Shown piece after piece: positions 33,967-42,699 of a stretch of 64,000 nt of DNA. Every line of letters begins with the position of its first letter. The stretch's first letter is position 1. The stretch spans positions 1-64,000 of the forward strand of contig NZ_BCWI01000013.1 in assembly GCF_001592125.1 (NCBI RefSeq). The letters are read 5' to 3'. The stretch comes from Microbacterium hominis NBRC 15708. Its GTDB lineage: Bacteria > Actinomycetota > Actinomycetes > Actinomycetales > Microbacteriaceae. The translations under genes were made by a program, and so were the position numbers. The notes under the pieces were generated by a model. The model was not told the origin of the DNA and did no database searches. It saw nothing but the letters and a program-made list of their open reading frames with translations.

Positions 33967-34674
33967 ATGTCGCACATGGACGCCGCGACGTGGGCCCGAG
34001 AGCGCGGGGGCGTGGTCCGCAGCGACCGGATCGGGCGAGCCGGATACGGGCGCGGTGCGCTCGACCGTGCGGTGGCGCGGCGGGAGCTGGTGCGCGTGGC
34101 CCGCGGCTGGCTGGCCGTACCGGATGCCGACCCGCACCTGATCGCGGCGGCACGGTCGGGCGTGGTGATCTCGTGCGTGACGCAGGCGCGCCGGCGCGGG
34201 TGGTGGGTGCGCGACGACGACACGCGGGTCCACGTCGCCGCTCACGCGCACGCGGGGAGGGCGCCGACGGCCACCGCGGTCGTGCACTGGGCGCGGCCGG
34301 TGGTTCCGCGGCATCCGGATGCCCTGGTCGATGCCCCCGAGAACGTGCTCGCTGCTGTCGCCGCGTGCCAGCCGTTCGAGGTCGCGTTGGCGGTGTGGGA
34401 GTCGGCGCTGCGGAATGCGGAGATGGATGCCGCGGCGCTCGCGCGGCTTCGTCTTCCGGCCTGTGCGCGCCGCGTGCTCGCCGCGGCGGAGGTCTGGTCC
34501 GACTCGGGGCTCGAGACCTTCGTCGTGCCCCGGCTGCGGTGGATGCGTCTGCCGCTGCGGCGCCAGATCTGGATCGCCGGCCACCGCGTCGATCTGCTCA
34601 TCGGTGAGCGGCTCGTCCTGCAGATCGACGGCGGCCATCATGTCGGGCCGCAACGGCTCCACCGTGCACGATGA
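33967..34674 (+). CDS. AbiEi-like winged-helix protein with truncated DUF559 endonuclease-like domain
   Basis: A 235-residue protein. Residues 1-60 resemble the AbiEi antitoxin winged helix (WARERGGVVRSDRIGRAG, then LVRVARGWLAV). The C-terminal part begins a DUF559/Vsr-like nuclease domain (HRVDLLIGERLVLQIDGGHHVG) but stops five to eight residues later, whereas relatives I know of continue for about 40-50 residues with an Asp/Arg-containing helix. It is therefore probably truncated and may be inactive. Starts at 33925, 33967 and 33976 are all possible; 33967 or 33976 best fits the domain. The gene lies between two direct copies of a palindromic repeat, copy 2 beginning 6 nt after its stop. 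Confidence 0.65.
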   Translation: MSHMDAATWARERGGVVRSDRIGRAGYGRGALDRAVARRELVRVARGWLAVPDADPHLIAAARSGVVISCVTQARRRGWWVRDDDTRVHVAAHAHAGRAPTATAVVHWARPVVPRHPDALVDAPENVLAAVAACQPFEVALAVWESALRNAEMDAAALARLRLPACARRVLAAAEVWSDSGLETFVVPRLRWMRLPLRRQIWIAGHRVDLLIGERLVLQIDGGHHVGPQRLHRAR

Positions 34675-34680
34675 ACCGCT

Positions 34681-34748
34681 CGGGAGGAGATTTCGCGTCT
34701 GGAGGTCGTCTTCGCGGCATCCGTCCTCCCGAGGAGAAATCTCCTCCG
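34681..34748. repeat. 68-bp palindromic element, copy 2
   Basis: Starts CGGGAGGAGATTTCG and ends GAGAAATCTCCTCCG. Outer arms GGAGGAGATTTC and GAAATCTCCTCC form a perfect 12-bp inverted repeat; inner arms GGAGG/CCTCC. It is bordered by CT on both sides (34679-34680 and 34749-34750) and begins just after the stop of the truncated gene. Confidence 0.75.
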
Positions 34749-34807
34749 CTCGCGCCGGCGAGGCCGGCATCCGTGCCGCGCACGGGTCCCGCCGATAGGC
34801 TGGCGGC

Positions 34808-35767
34808 ATGGCGGGCGGGTGGGGCGCAGACATCCTCGGGCCGGGCTTCGAACAGCTCACGCTCGAGCTCGAGGCGGACGCCGGTCCTGCCACCCTCGTG
34901 CGCTCCCTCCCACGGATGCCGTGGCTGCGCGCCCTGAACGGCGTCGACGTGCTGTACGTGCACGGGTGGTCGGACTACTTCTTCCAGACCGGGCTGGCCC
35001 GGCTGTGGACTGGCCTCGGCGCCCGGTTCTACGCGCTCGACCTGCACGGCTACGGGCGCAGCCTGCGCCCCGGCCAGACCCCCGGCTACGTCGCCGCCCT
35101 CGAGGACTACGACGGCGACATCGCGGCGGCGCTGGCCGCGATGGGACACGACGGCGCGAGCCGGCGACGGCTCGTGCTCCTGGGGCATTCCACGGGCGGG
35201 CTGACGCTCAGCCTGTGGGCGGCGCGGCATCCGGGCGTCGCGAGCGCCGTCGTGCTCAACAGTCCGTGGCTCGAACTGCAGACCGGCACGATCGGGCGTC
35301 AGGCGATCGCCCCGCTCATCGAGATGCGCGCGCGCTTCGACCCGCTCGGGGCGCACCCGGTCGTCGACCTCGGCTTCTACACCCGCGCGCAGCGCGAGCT
35401 CGGCACCCTGCCCGACAGCCCTGAGGGGTGGCGGCCCGAACGCGGGTTCCCGACCCATCCGGGCTGGCTGGCCGCGGTCATGCGTGGCCACGCCACGGTC
35501 GCCGCGGGCGTGACGATCGACGCGCCCGTGCTCACGATGCTCTCGACCGGGTCGACCTCGCCCGTGCTGTGGAGCGCGCAGATGACCTCGACCGACAGTG
35601 TGCTCGTCGTCGACGACATCGCCCGCGCCGCGACGCGGTTGGGTCCGCTGGTGACGGTCGCGCGCATCGACGGCGCGATCCACGACGTGTTCCTGTCGGC
35701 CCCCGGCCCGAGGGATGCCGCGTACGCCGCGCTCCGGCGCTGGCTCCTGTCCGGCGCGATCTCCTGA
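34808..35767 (+). CDS. alpha/beta hydrolase (serine aminopeptidase S33/lysophospholipase-like)
   Basis: A 319-residue alpha/beta hydrolase. The oxyanion region is VLYVHGWSDYF, strand 5 carries the nucleophile serine in LLGHSTGGLTL, and the catalytic histidine is probably in IDGAIHDVFLS near the C-terminus. DLHGYGRSLRPGQ resembles lysophospholipase-type members. ATG 34808 is 6 nt after TAGGCT (34796-34801). Natural substrate unknown; a role as the missing MenH thioester/lyase cannot be excluded but nothing specific supports it. Confidence 0.85.
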   Translation: MAGGWGADILGPGFEQLTLELEADAGPATLVRSLPRMPWLRALNGVDVLYVHGWSDYFFQTGLARLWTGLGARFYALDLHGYGRSLRPGQTPGYVAALEDYDGDIAAALAAMGHDGASRRRLVLLGHSTGGLTLSLWAARHPGVASAVVLNSPWLELQTGTIGRQAIAPLIEMRARFDPLGAHPVVDLGFYTRAQRELGTLPDSPEGWRPERGFPTHPGWLAAVMRGHATVAAGVTIDAPVLTMLSTGSTSPVLWSAQMTSTDSVLVVDDIARAATRLGPLVTVARIDGAIHDVFLSAPGPRDAAYAALRRWLLSGAIS

Positions 35768-35978
35768 TCAGGCCGTCGGCGAGGGCGCCGGTGAGGGCGT
35801 GGGTGTGACGGCGGGCCGACCGAACGCGCCCGCTCAGCTACACATACGTCGACCGTAATGCAACCCCTCCGGGGCTGTTTCCGCGGCGTGCGAGGATGTC
35901 GCTGCGGATATCCCATCCGATCGGGCCTCGGCTCCGAACACCAGGTAGCCACGCCCCATCCGAAGGAGAGCTCTGCCC

Positions 35979-37739
35979 GTGAGAGAAGCGACGACCGCGC
36001 CACTGGCCGACCTGACCGCCTACCGCAACGTCACCGACCTCCTCGTCCGCCGCGTCGCGGAGGCACCCGACCACGTCGCGTTCGACGTGCGCAGCGCCGG
36101 CGCGAGCTGGCGCGGTGTCCGCACCGCCGCCTTCGCCGACGAGGTGCGCGCCGTGGCCAAGGGGCTGCTCGCCGGAGGGCTCCAGGCGGGGGATGCCGTG
36201 GCGATCATGGCTCCGACCCGGTACGAGTGGGCGGTCGCCGACCTCGCGGTCTGGTTCGCGGGCGGCGTCGTCGTGCCCGTCTACGACTCCTCGGCGCCGA
36301 GCCAGGTGGCGGCGATCGTCGACGACGCGCAGGTGCGCGTCGCCTTCTGCGGAGACGCGCGTTCCCGCGCCGCGCTGGAGCAGGCCGGCCTCGCGACGGT
36401 GATCTCGCTGGCCGACGGTCTGCCCGCGCTCATCGCGAGCGGGGCCGGCGTCGGCGACGACGCGCTGGAGCGGGCCCGGACGCAGGCCGGACCCGGATCG
36501 CCCGCGACGATCGTCTACACCTCCGGCACCAGCGGCACGCCGAAGGGCGTCGTGCTCACCCACGAGAACTTCCTGGGGCAGGTGCTCAACATCGCGGCCG
36601 CCTACTCCGACATCGTGCGTGCCGACGGCAGCACCGTGATCTTCCTTCCGCTGGCGCACGTGCTCGCCCGCGGGCTGCAGCTGATCTGCCTGGCGAGCGG
36701 CATGCGCATCGCCCACCTCTCCGAGCCGTCGGAGGTCGTCGCGTCGCTGTCGGTCCTGCGCCCGACCTTCCTGGTCGTGGTCCCGCGCATCCTGGAGAAG
36801 ATCGCCGCGGCCGCCGGTGCCAAGGCCGCCGAGAAGCGTCTGGGCGGCGTGTGGTCCGCGGCGGCGCGGACCGCCGTGCAGGCCGCGCGCCGGGAGGAGC
36901 GGATCGACGACGGCGAGGTCCCGGCATCCTCGTGGAGCCTGTCGCTGCGTCGGCGCCTGTTCGACGCGCTGTTCTACCGTCGTATCCGCGCGCTCATGGG
37001 CGGGCGGATCCGCTACGTCCTCTCCGGAGGCGCCACCCTGCCGTCGCGGCTGTCGCTGCTGTTCCGGGGGATGGGCATCCCCGTCATCGAGGGCTACGGC
37101 CTGACCGAGACGACGGCGCCGCTCACCGGCAACCTCCCGGGGCGCATCCGCTCCGGGACGGTGGGCGTGCCGCTGCCCGGCTCGACCGTGCGCATCTCCG
37201 ACGACGGCGAAGTGCTCGCCAAGGGCGTCGGCGTGTTCTCCGGCTACCGCAACCCGGACGATGACCGTGAGGCGTTCGTGGACGGCTTCTTCCGCACCGG
37301 CGATCTCGGCACGCTCGACGAGCGCGGCCGGCTGGTGCTGCAGGGCCGGGTGAAGGATGTCGTGACCACCTCCGGCGGCAAGACCGTCGCGCCCGCGCGC
37401 TGGGAGGCGGCGATCGAGGAGCACCCGCTCATCTCGTCCGCGGTCACCGTGGGGGAGGGTCGGCCCTACCTGACCGCGCTGATCGTGCTCGATCAGGACG
37501 CCGTGACCTCGGCCCATGACGGCCGCAGCGTCGCCCTCGACGACCCCGATCTGCGGGCGGCCGTGCAGCGCGCCGTCGACGATGCGAATGCGCTGGTCTC
37601 GCGCAGCGAGCAGGTGCGCCGCTTCGCGCTCGTGTTCGCGGATGCCGAGGACCGCGAGATCGTCACGCCCACCCTCAAGATCCGTCGGCGCGAGCTGCTG
37701 AACCGCGAGTCGCGCACGATCGACGCCCTCTATAGCTGA
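35979..37739 (+). CDS. AMP-dependent long-chain acyl-CoA synthetase
   Basis: A 586-residue acyl-adenylate enzyme of the long-chain fatty-acid-CoA ligase class. The P-loop is IVYTSGTSGTPKGVVLTHEN, then FLPLAHVLARG, the adenine-side motif EGYGLTETTAPLTGN, FFRTGDLGTLDERGRL, and the C-terminal hinge LQGRVKDVVTTSGGKTVAP. GTG start with AAGGAG at 35963-35968. The 211-bp upstream space (35768-35978) holds a short hairpin-like CCCCTCCGGGG and an imperfect palindrome, TACGTCGACCGTA (35845-35857), which might be an operator. It probably activates fatty acids for lipid synthesis or breakdown. Confidence 0.93.
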   Translation: MREATTAPLADLTAYRNVTDLLVRRVAEAPDHVAFDVRSAGASWRGVRTAAFADEVRAVAKGLLAGGLQAGDAVAIMAPTRYEWAVADLAVWFAGGVVVPVYDSSAPSQVAAIVDDAQVRVAFCGDARSRAALEQAGLATVISLADGLPALIASGAGVGDDALERARTQAGPGSPATIVYTSGTSGTPKGVVLTHENFLGQVLNIAAAYSDIVRADGSTVIFLPLAHVLARGLQLICLASGMRIAHLSEPSEVVASLSVLRPTFLVVVPRILEKIAAAAGAKAAEKRLGGVWSAAARTAVQAARREERIDDGEVPASSWSLSLRRRLFDALFYRRIRALMGGRIRYVLSGGATLPSRLSLLFRGMGIPVIEGYGLTETTAPLTGNLPGRIRSGTVGVPLPGSTVRISDDGEVLAKGVGVFSGYRNPDDDREAFVDGFFRTGDLGTLDERGRLVLQGRVKDVVTTSGGKTVAPARWEAAIEEHPLISSAVTVGEGRPYLTALIVLDQDAVTSAHDGRSVALDDPDLRAAVQRAVDDANALVSRSEQVRRFALVFADAEDREIVTPTLKIRRRELLNRESRTIDALYS

Positions 37740-37797
37740 CCGCTCCGCCCCCGTTCCCCGTCCCACCCGCCCGACCCGTCCCACCCGGAGAGACCCC

Positions 37798-38673
37798 ATG
37801 TCACAGCGCCCCGGAGCCATCCTCGTCACGATCCTCGTCGCCCTCGGTCTCGGCGCCGCGCTCGCCGTCGCCGGCAGCACCGCCGGACAGTCGCTCGGCG
37901 GCATCCCCCTGTTCGCCCTCGCCGTCGCCGCGGCCTTCGCGATCCAGCTGATCGCGTACCTCCCGGCCGTGCTGCTGCGCACGGAGAAGTTCTTCGACCT
38001 GACCGGCGGCCTGACCTTCGCGCTCGTCGCGGTGGGCCTGCTGATCGCGGTCGCACCCGCCGATGCGCGGGCCTGGGTGCTGGTCGCCATGATCGTGATC
38101 TGGGGCGTACGGCTGTCGGTGTTCCTGTTCGTCCGGGTGCACGCCCAGGGCTCGGACGGGCGTTTCGACGACATCAAGGTGAACCCGCTGGCGTTCCTGC
38201 GGGTGTGGATCATGCAGGGTCTCTGGGTCGCGGTCACGTCCTCGGCGGCGTGGGTGGGCATCACCGCGCGAGAGAGCCGGGGTTTCGACGTCTGGATCGT
38301 CGTCGGCGCGGTCGTCTGGCTCGCCGGTCTCGTGATCGAGATCGTCGCGGACGGGCAGAAGGCCGCGTTCCGGCGCGATCCCGCCAACACGGGCCGGTTC
38401 ATCGACGTGGGCGTGTGGTCGTGGTCGCGGCATCCCAACTACTTCGGCGAGATCCTCGTGTGGGTGGGTGTCGCCGTCGTCGCGCTGCCCGCCGCGACCG
38501 GGTGGCAGTGGGTCACCCTCGTCTCGCCGGTGTTCGTCGTGCTGCTGCTGACCCGCGTGAGCGGCATCCCTCTGCTCGAGAAGCGCGCCGACGCCCGCTG
38601 GGGCGACGAGCCCGCCTACCGGGAGTACAAGCGGCGCACGCCCGTGCTGGTGCCGGGTCTCGGCCGCGGCTGA
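37798..38673 (+). CDS. DUF1295 membrane protein (steroid 5-alpha-reductase-like)
   Basis: A 291-residue polytopic protein of the DUF1295 family, related to steroid 5-alpha reductases and isoprenylcysteine methyltransferases. About six to seven membrane segments are seen. The conserved C-terminal signature is GRFIDVGVWSWSRHPNYFGEI, followed by GIPLLEKRADARWGDEPAYREYK. The ATG has GGAGAG 7 nt upstream. It follows the acyl-CoA ligase by 58 bp and may act on lipids, but substrate is unknown. Confidence 0.9.
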   Translation: MSQRPGAILVTILVALGLGAALAVAGSTAGQSLGGIPLFALAVAAAFAIQLIAYLPAVLLRTEKFFDLTGGLTFALVAVGLLIAVAPADARAWVLVAMIVIWGVRLSVFLFVRVHAQGSDGRFDDIKVNPLAFLRVWIMQGLWVAVTSSAAWVGITARESRGFDVWIVVGAVVWLAGLVIEIVADGQKAAFRRDPANTGRFIDVGVWSWSRHPNYFGEILVWVGVAVVALPAATGWQWVTLVSPVFVVLLLTRVSGIPLLEKRADARWGDEPAYREYKRRTPVLVPGLGRG

Positions 38674-38690
38674 GCGCGCGGCCGGCGCCC

Positions 38691-39179
38691 TTACCTGTAG
38701 TTGGTGAACTGGAGGTCGACGTCGAGGTCGGCGGCCTTCAGCATCCGCTGCACCTCCTGCAGGTCGTCGCGCGACTTGGACTGCACGCGCAACTCGTCGC
38801 CCTGGATCTGCGCCTTGACCGACTTGGGTCCCTCGTCGCGGATCATCTTGCTGATCTTCTTCGCGTCCTCCGAGGAGATGCCCTCCTTGAGCGTGGAGGT
38901 GATGCGGTACTCCTTGCCGGATGCCTGCGGCTCGCCCGAGTCGAGCGACTTGAGCGAGATGCCCCGCTTGATCAGCTTCGTCTGGAACACGTCGAGCACG
39001 GCCTTCGCGCGCTCCTCGCTGTTGGCCTTGATGAGGATCGCCTCGCCGCTCCAGTCGATGGAGGCGTCGGTCCCCTTGAAGTCGTAGCGCTGCTCGACCT
39101 CCTTGCGGGCCTGGTTGAGCGCGTTGTCCGCCTCCTGGCGATCGATCTTGGAGACGATGTCGAAAGAGCTGTCAGCCAT
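38691..39179 (-). CDS. YajQ family nucleotide-binding protein
   Basis: A 162-residue YajQ/DUF520 protein, made of two small alpha/beta domains that bind RNA or nucleotides; a Xanthomonas relative binds cyclic di-GMP. The start [20 protein letters not shown] and the segment [14 protein letters not shown] are family signatures, as is the end [13 protein letters not shown] chosen because TAGACT (39187-39192) is 7 nt upstream. Divergent from the FBP gene. Confidence 0.95.
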   Translation of the reverse strand: MADSSFDIVSKIDRQEADNALNQARKEVEQRYDFKGTDASIDWSGEAILIKANSEERAKAVLDVFQTKLIKRGISLKSLDSGEPQASGKEYRITSTLKEGISSEDAKKISKMIRDEGPKSVKAQIQGDELRVQSKSRDDLQEVQRMLKAADLDVDLQFTNYR

Positions 39180-39261
39180 GCGTGGCAGTCTAGCCGCGCC
39201 CGCGCGAGCAGACCCCGGATGCCCGCCCCCGCGGGCGCGGACGCGTTCGTAGACTGGACGG
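39180..39261. promoter_or_regulatory. divergent leaderless promoters, yajQ-like and FBP genes
   Basis: Minus-strand TAGACT at 39187-39192 serves ATG 39179 (7 nt). Plus-strand TAGACT at 39250-39255 serves ATG 39262 (6 nt). Confidence 0.65.
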
Positions 39262-39747
39262 ATGCAGCCGCTCACGGAGGATCAGGTGCGCGCCGCGCTC
39301 GTCAACGCGACACCCGACGAGGTCGATCGGATGGGCGTGCCGCTCTCGCTCGTGCTCGCCGACTGGGACCACCTGGACTTCCTCGCCTGGTCCGACCCCG
39401 ACTTCCGCGGCCGCGGGTACCTGGTCGTTGAGCGCGACGGTGTGCCCACCGGGATCGTGCTGCGCGCGGCATCCGGAGCGCGGCCGCGCGCCGCGATGTG
39501 CAACCTCTGCCACACGATGCAGCCCGGCAATCAGGTCGCCCTGTTCACGGCGCGACGGGCGGGGGATGCCGGGGCCCGCGGCGACAGCGTCGGCACCTAT
39601 ATCTGCGCCGATCTCGGCTGCCACGAGAACGTCCGGCTGGCCGCGCCGCTCGCGCCGAGCGAGGTGCGCGCGAGCGTGGACCGGCGGATCGACGGCACGC
39701 GTCACCGCGTGGAGGCCTTCGTCGATCGCGTCGTCGCACCCGTCTGA
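39262..39747 (+). CDS. FBP-domain treble-clef zinc-finger protein
   Basis: A 161-residue protein of the FBP family. The C-terminal four-cysteine zinc finger is CNLC at residues 74-77 and CADLGC near 114-119. The same fold forms the C-terminal half of FusB/FusC, which bind elongation factor G and free stalled ribosomes, so a ribosome-linked job is plausible. FusB itself has a longer N-terminal helical domain and I see no reason to call this a resistance gene. ATG is 6 nt after TAGACT (39250-39255). Confidence 0.88.
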   Translation: MQPLTEDQVRAALVNATPDEVDRMGVPLSLVLADWDHLDFLAWSDPDFRGRGYLVVERDGVPTGIVLRAASGARPRAAMCNLCHTMQPGNQVALFTARRAGDAGARGDSVGTYICADLGCHENVRLAAPLAPSEVRASVDRRIDGTRHRVEAFVDRVVAPV

Positions 39748-39756
39748 CGCGGCGAT

Positions 39757-39782
39757 GCGCCCTCCGGTTTTTCGGAAGGCGC
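39757..39782 (+). terminator. hairpin terminator after FBP gene
   Basis: GCGCCCTCCG (39757-39766) pairs with CGGAAGGCGC (39773-39782), nine of ten pairs, round a GTTTTT loop. It lacks a trailing U-tract. It separates the FBP gene from the tRNA-Tyr promoter (possible -10 TAAGAT at 39792-39797). Confidence 0.5.
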
Positions 39783-39846
39783 CCGGCCGGGTAAGATGGT
39801 TGATCGCGCCTCCGGTCGACTGCAAAAGCCGGGCGGGTGCGCACTT

Positions 39847-39928
39847 GGCGAGTTACCCAAGCGGCCAAAGGGATCTGACTGTAAATCAGCCGTCTTCGAC
39901 TTCGGGGGTTCGAATCCCTCACTCGCCA
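39847..39928 (+). tRNA. tRNA-Tyr (GTA)
   Basis: Acceptor GGCGAGT pairs with ACTCGCC at the 3' end, anticodon GTA at 39881-39883 in the loop CTGTAAA, long variable arm as expected of a type II tRNA, T-loop GGGTTCGAATCCC. The genome gives A then CC, so only the final CCA adenine is not encoded as such. Confidence 0.97.
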
Positions 39929-39936
39929 CCCACAGG

Positions 39937-39963
39937 AAGGCCCCGTTTCGGCGGGGCCTTTCG
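39937..39963 (+). terminator. terminator after tRNA-Tyr
   Basis: Perfect 9-bp stem AAGGCCCCG/CGGGGCCTT (39937-39945 and 39952-39960) round TTTCGG, followed by TC. A standard intrinsic terminator. Confidence 0.85.
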
Positions 39964-40061
39964 CGTTCCCGGGTAGCGCGCCGCTCGCCCGCATACCTGC
40001 ACGGCCGGCGCACCCCGTGTCAGGATGGGGGAACGGATGGATGCCCGACGAAGGGAACGAC

Positions 40062-41069
40062 ATGACCGAGCCGACGAGCTCACCGCACTCCACGAAGATC
40101 CTGCGGGCGACGATCTGGGTGGCGATCGGGGCGCTCATCGCCGCGGCGCTCGTCTGTGTCGTGTGGGTGCTGATCGGCGACTCGAACGGCATCGTCGGCA
40201 AGGCGTTCCTGACGATCCTCCTGCTCGCGGGCTTCGCCGGCGTGGCGATCGGCGAGTCGAACCTGGCCCCGCGCCGCCCGACGTGGCTGGCGCTGACGAG
40301 CATGATCTCCTGGGTGCTGATCCTCCTGGTCGGGGCGGTGCTCATCTGGATGCCGACCACCGGCTACTTCGGCTCCGGCGCCGAGCGTGTGTTCCGCTTC
40401 ATCCTCATCGCCCTCATCATCCAGGGCGCACTGCTGCACACGCGCCTGTACCTCAACGCATTCCTGCGTCACCAGACCACGTTCACGTCGATCGTCGCCT
40501 ACGTCACGATCGGCCTGGTGGCGATCCTGATGGTCATGCTGGTGCTGCCTCTCATGACCGACGAGTACGTGACGTACCGCCCGCTGTACTGGCGTGTGGT
40601 CGTCGCGCTGGCGATCCTCGCCGCGGTCGGCACCGCGCTCATCCCGCTCATGAACGCACTGTTCGCCCCCAAGCGTCCCCGCCCGTCGGTGCCCGCTCCC
40701 GCGCCCTACGGCGCTGCCCCCTACGGCGCTGCCCCCTACGGCGCTGCCCCCGCGCCGCAGCCGGCCGCTCCGGCCGCTCCCGCCGCGGAGTTCACCCCCA
40801 CGGCGCCGTCGCCCGCGCCGTGGCCGACGCACGCCGACGGTCTGACCCCGCTGCCGGTGTTCCCCGACGGGTCTCCCGACTGGAACGCCTATTACACGGG
40901 GCAGCCGTCGCCGGGTGCGCGCGTCTGGTTCTCGGATGCCGCGGCGCCCGCCGCCCCCGCGGCGCACCAGCCGCAGGCCTCCGCATCGCCCTCCGTCGAG
41001 AGCCCGTCGACTCAGGGGTACGAGGGCTTCCCGCCGCCGCCCCCGCTTCCTCCGCAGCAGCACAGCTGA
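40062..41069 (+). CDS. membrane protein with proline-rich cytoplasmic tail
   Basis: A 335-residue protein of unknown function. Residues about 12-195 hold six hydrophobic segments. From residue 205 the protein becomes a Pro/Ala-rich, probably disordered tail, with three exact repeats of PYGAA (DNA repeat at about 40704-40750) and a final proline run FPPPPPLPPQQHS. A short ordered patch, LPVFPDGSPDWNAYYTGQPS, resembles tails of other actinobacterial membrane proteins. The ATG at 40062 is chosen over upstream starts because AAGGGA lies 6 nt before it. The tail may bind partners such as septal or secretion proteins; this is a guess. Confidence 0.8.
   Translation: MTEPTSSPHSTKILRATIWVAIGALIAAALVCVVWVLIGDSNGIVGKAFLTILLLAGFAGVAIGESNLAPRRPTWLALTSMISWVLILLVGAVLIWMPTTGYFGSGAERVFRFILIALIIQGALLHTRLYLNAFLRHQTTFTSIVAYVTIGLVAILMVMLVLPLMTDEYVTYRPLYWRVVVALAILAAVGTALIPLMNALFAPKRPRPSVPAPAPYGAAPYGAAPYGAAPAPQPAAPAAPAAEFTPTAPSPAPWPTHADGLTPLPVFPDGSPDWNAYYTGQPSPGARVWFSDAAAPAAPAAHQPQASASPSVESPSTQGYEGFPPPPPLPPQQHS
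40704..40750 (+). repeat. 15-bp tandem repeat, three units
   Basis: Three identical copies of the unit CCCTACGGCGCTGCC, coding PYGAA each time, in the proline-rich tail of the membrane protein gene. Exact DNA identity indicates recent expansion or slippage, and copy number may vary among strains. Confidence 0.85.
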
Positions 41070-41105
41070 CGGTCGGCCGGCGGCGCGCCGCGCCGCCGGC
41101 GAGCT

Positions 41106-42668
41106 TCATCCCAGGATCTCGAGAGCGGCCATCGCGGCGTTGTGGCCGCCGATGCCGCTGACGGCGCCCCCGCGGCGCGCTCCCGATCCGCACAGCAGCA
41201 CGCGATCGTGGGAGGACGCGACGCCCCAGCGCTGCGCGGGCGAGTCCAGAGGCTCATCGTCCGCCGCCCAGGGCCACGCGAGCGGGCCGTGGAAGATGTC
41301 ACCGCCCGTCATCCGCAGCGACCGTTCGAGGTCGACGGTCGTGCGCGCCTCGATGCACGGCGTGCCGTCGGGGGCGGTGTAGATGCAGTCCGCGATCGGT
41401 TCGGCCAGCACCGCGTCGAGCGTGCGCTGAGCGGCATCCATGAGCCTCGCGCGGTAGTCGTCGGGATCGGCGCCCGCGCTCAGCCGGTGTGGCAGCTGCA
41501 GACCGAAGAGGGTGAGCGTCTGCGCCCCCGACGCCTGCAGCCGGGGGCCGAGGATCGACGGGTCGGTGAGGGAGTGGCAGTAGATCTCGGCCGGGAGGGG
41601 GTCGGGGATGCCGCCGGTCGCGGCCGTCGCGTAGGCGTCGTCGAGCTGGCTCATCGTCTCGTTGACGTGGAACGTGCCCGCGAACGCCGCCTCGGGGGCC
41701 ACCTCGTCGTCGCGCAGGCGTGGCAGGCGCGACAGGAGGAGGTTCACCTTCAGCTGAGCCCCCTCGGGCGGATCGGCCTCGTCTGTGCGCGGATCGCCGA
41801 GGAGATCGGCGAGCACCGCGGGCCCGACCCCGCTGAGCACGAGCCGCCCGGAGAAGGTCTCGCCGGAGGCGAGCGTGACGGTCCCGTCGGGATCGATCGC
41901 GACCACCTCCGCCTCGGCGCGCAGCTCGGCGCCGGCCGCCCGCGCCGCGTGCTCGAGCGCCGCGCTGACGCTCCCCATGCCGCCGACCGGAACGTCCCAG
42001 TCTCCGGTGCCGCCGCCGATCACGTGATAGAGGAAGCACCGGTTCTGGCGCAGCGAGGGGTCGTCGGCCCACGAGAACGTGCCGATGAGACCGTCGGTCA
42101 GTGCCACGCCGCGCGCGATGTCGGTGTGCAGGCTCTCGCGCAGGAGATCGCCGAGCGGGCGTCGGGTCACGGCACCCCAGATGCCCGCGTCGGGCAGCAG
42201 CGCGCGCAGCTCGGATTCGCGCCGGAGCGGTGAGGTCACGGTCGGGAACACCGCGGCGGCGAGCGGGAGCAGGCGATCGGAGAGCTCCGAGAAGCGCTCC
42301 GCCTCCCGCACGTCGCCGGTCGTGCGGATGAAGCTCGCGGTGGTGGCCGCGGCATCCGCGTTGTCGACGAGGAGACCGCGAGTCGGATCGCCGGGGCCGG
42401 GTGTGTACGAGCTGTAGCGGCGCCGGCGCAGATCCAGCGGGAGGTCGAGGTCGTCGACGATCGTCCGCGGCAGGAGGCTCACGAGGTAGGAGTAGCGCGA
42501 AAGCCGCGCGTCCACTCCTGGCCAGGGGTGTTCGGACACCGCCGCCCCGCCCCATCCGTGCTGTCGTTCCAGCACGACGACGCGCTTGCGCGCGCGGGCG
42601 AGATAGGCGGCGGCGGTGAGGGCGTTGTGGCCCCCGCCCACGATCACGACGTCGTAGAGCGCGCTCAT
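41106..42668 (-). CDS. phytoene-desaturase-like FAD-dependent oxidoreductase
   Basis: A 520-residue flavoprotein of the phytoene dehydrogenase/PYROXD2 class. The FAD-binding motif VVIVGGGHNALTAAAYLARA starts at residue 7, followed by VVVLERQHGWGGAAVSE. The C-terminal FAD segment is LLCGSGARRGGAVSGIGGHNAA. No carotenoid genes adjoin it, and PYROXD2-type proteins are not proven carotenoid enzymes, so the substrate is open. ATG is 6 nt after TACCGT (42675-42680). It is divergent from the inositol-phosphatase gene with only 31 bp between the start codons. Confidence 0.88.
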   Translation of the reverse strand: MSALYDVVIVGGGHNALTAAAYLARARKRVVVLERQHGWGGAAVSEHPWPGVDARLSRYSYLVSLLPRTIVDDLDLPLDLRRRRYSSYTPGPGDPTRGLLVDNADAAATTASFIRTTGDVREAERFSELSDRLLPLAAAVFPTVTSPLRRESELRALLPDAGIWGAVTRRPLGDLLRESLHTDIARGVALTDGLIGTFSWADDPSLRQNRCFLYHVIGGGTGDWDVPVGGMGSVSAALEHAARAAGAELRAEAEVVAIDPDGTVTLASGETFSGRLVLSGVGPAVLADLLGDPRTDEADPPEGAQLKVNLLLSRLPRLRDDEVAPEAAFAGTFHVNETMSQLDDAYATAATGGIPDPLPAEIYCHSLTDPSILGPRLQASGAQTLTLFGLQLPHRLSAGADPDDYRARLMDAAQRTLDAVLAEPIADCIYTAPDGTPCIEARTTVDLERSLRMTGGDIFHGPLAWPWAADDEPLDSPAQRWGVASSHDRVLLCGSGARRGGAVSGIGGHNAAMAALEILG

Positions 42669-42699
42669 GAGCCCACGGTAGTGCGCGTACGGTGGAGGC
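42669..42699. promoter_or_regulatory. overlapping divergent leaderless promoters
   Basis: In a 31-bp gap, the minus-strand box TACCGT (42675-42680) serves ATG 42668 and the plus-strand box TACGGT (42688-42693) serves ATG 42700, each at 6 nt. The -35 regions must lie inside the first codons of the opposite gene, so polymerases would compete. Confidence 0.65.

Noticed and set aside
33967..34674. A complete type IV toxin-antitoxin (AbiE) locus
   Set aside because: There is no AbiEii nucleotidyltransferase partner on either side, and the gene is fused to a truncated DUF559-like part.
39421..39440. A further match to the GTCGTTGAG repeat
   Set aside because: It is within the FBP gene coding VVERDG and matches only the first ~12 bases, without the rest of the repeat.
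39262..39747. A fusidic-acid resistance gene of the FusB type
   Set aside because: Only the zinc-finger half is shared; the N-terminal EF-G-binding helical domain of FusB is not evident, and the setting is housekeeping.
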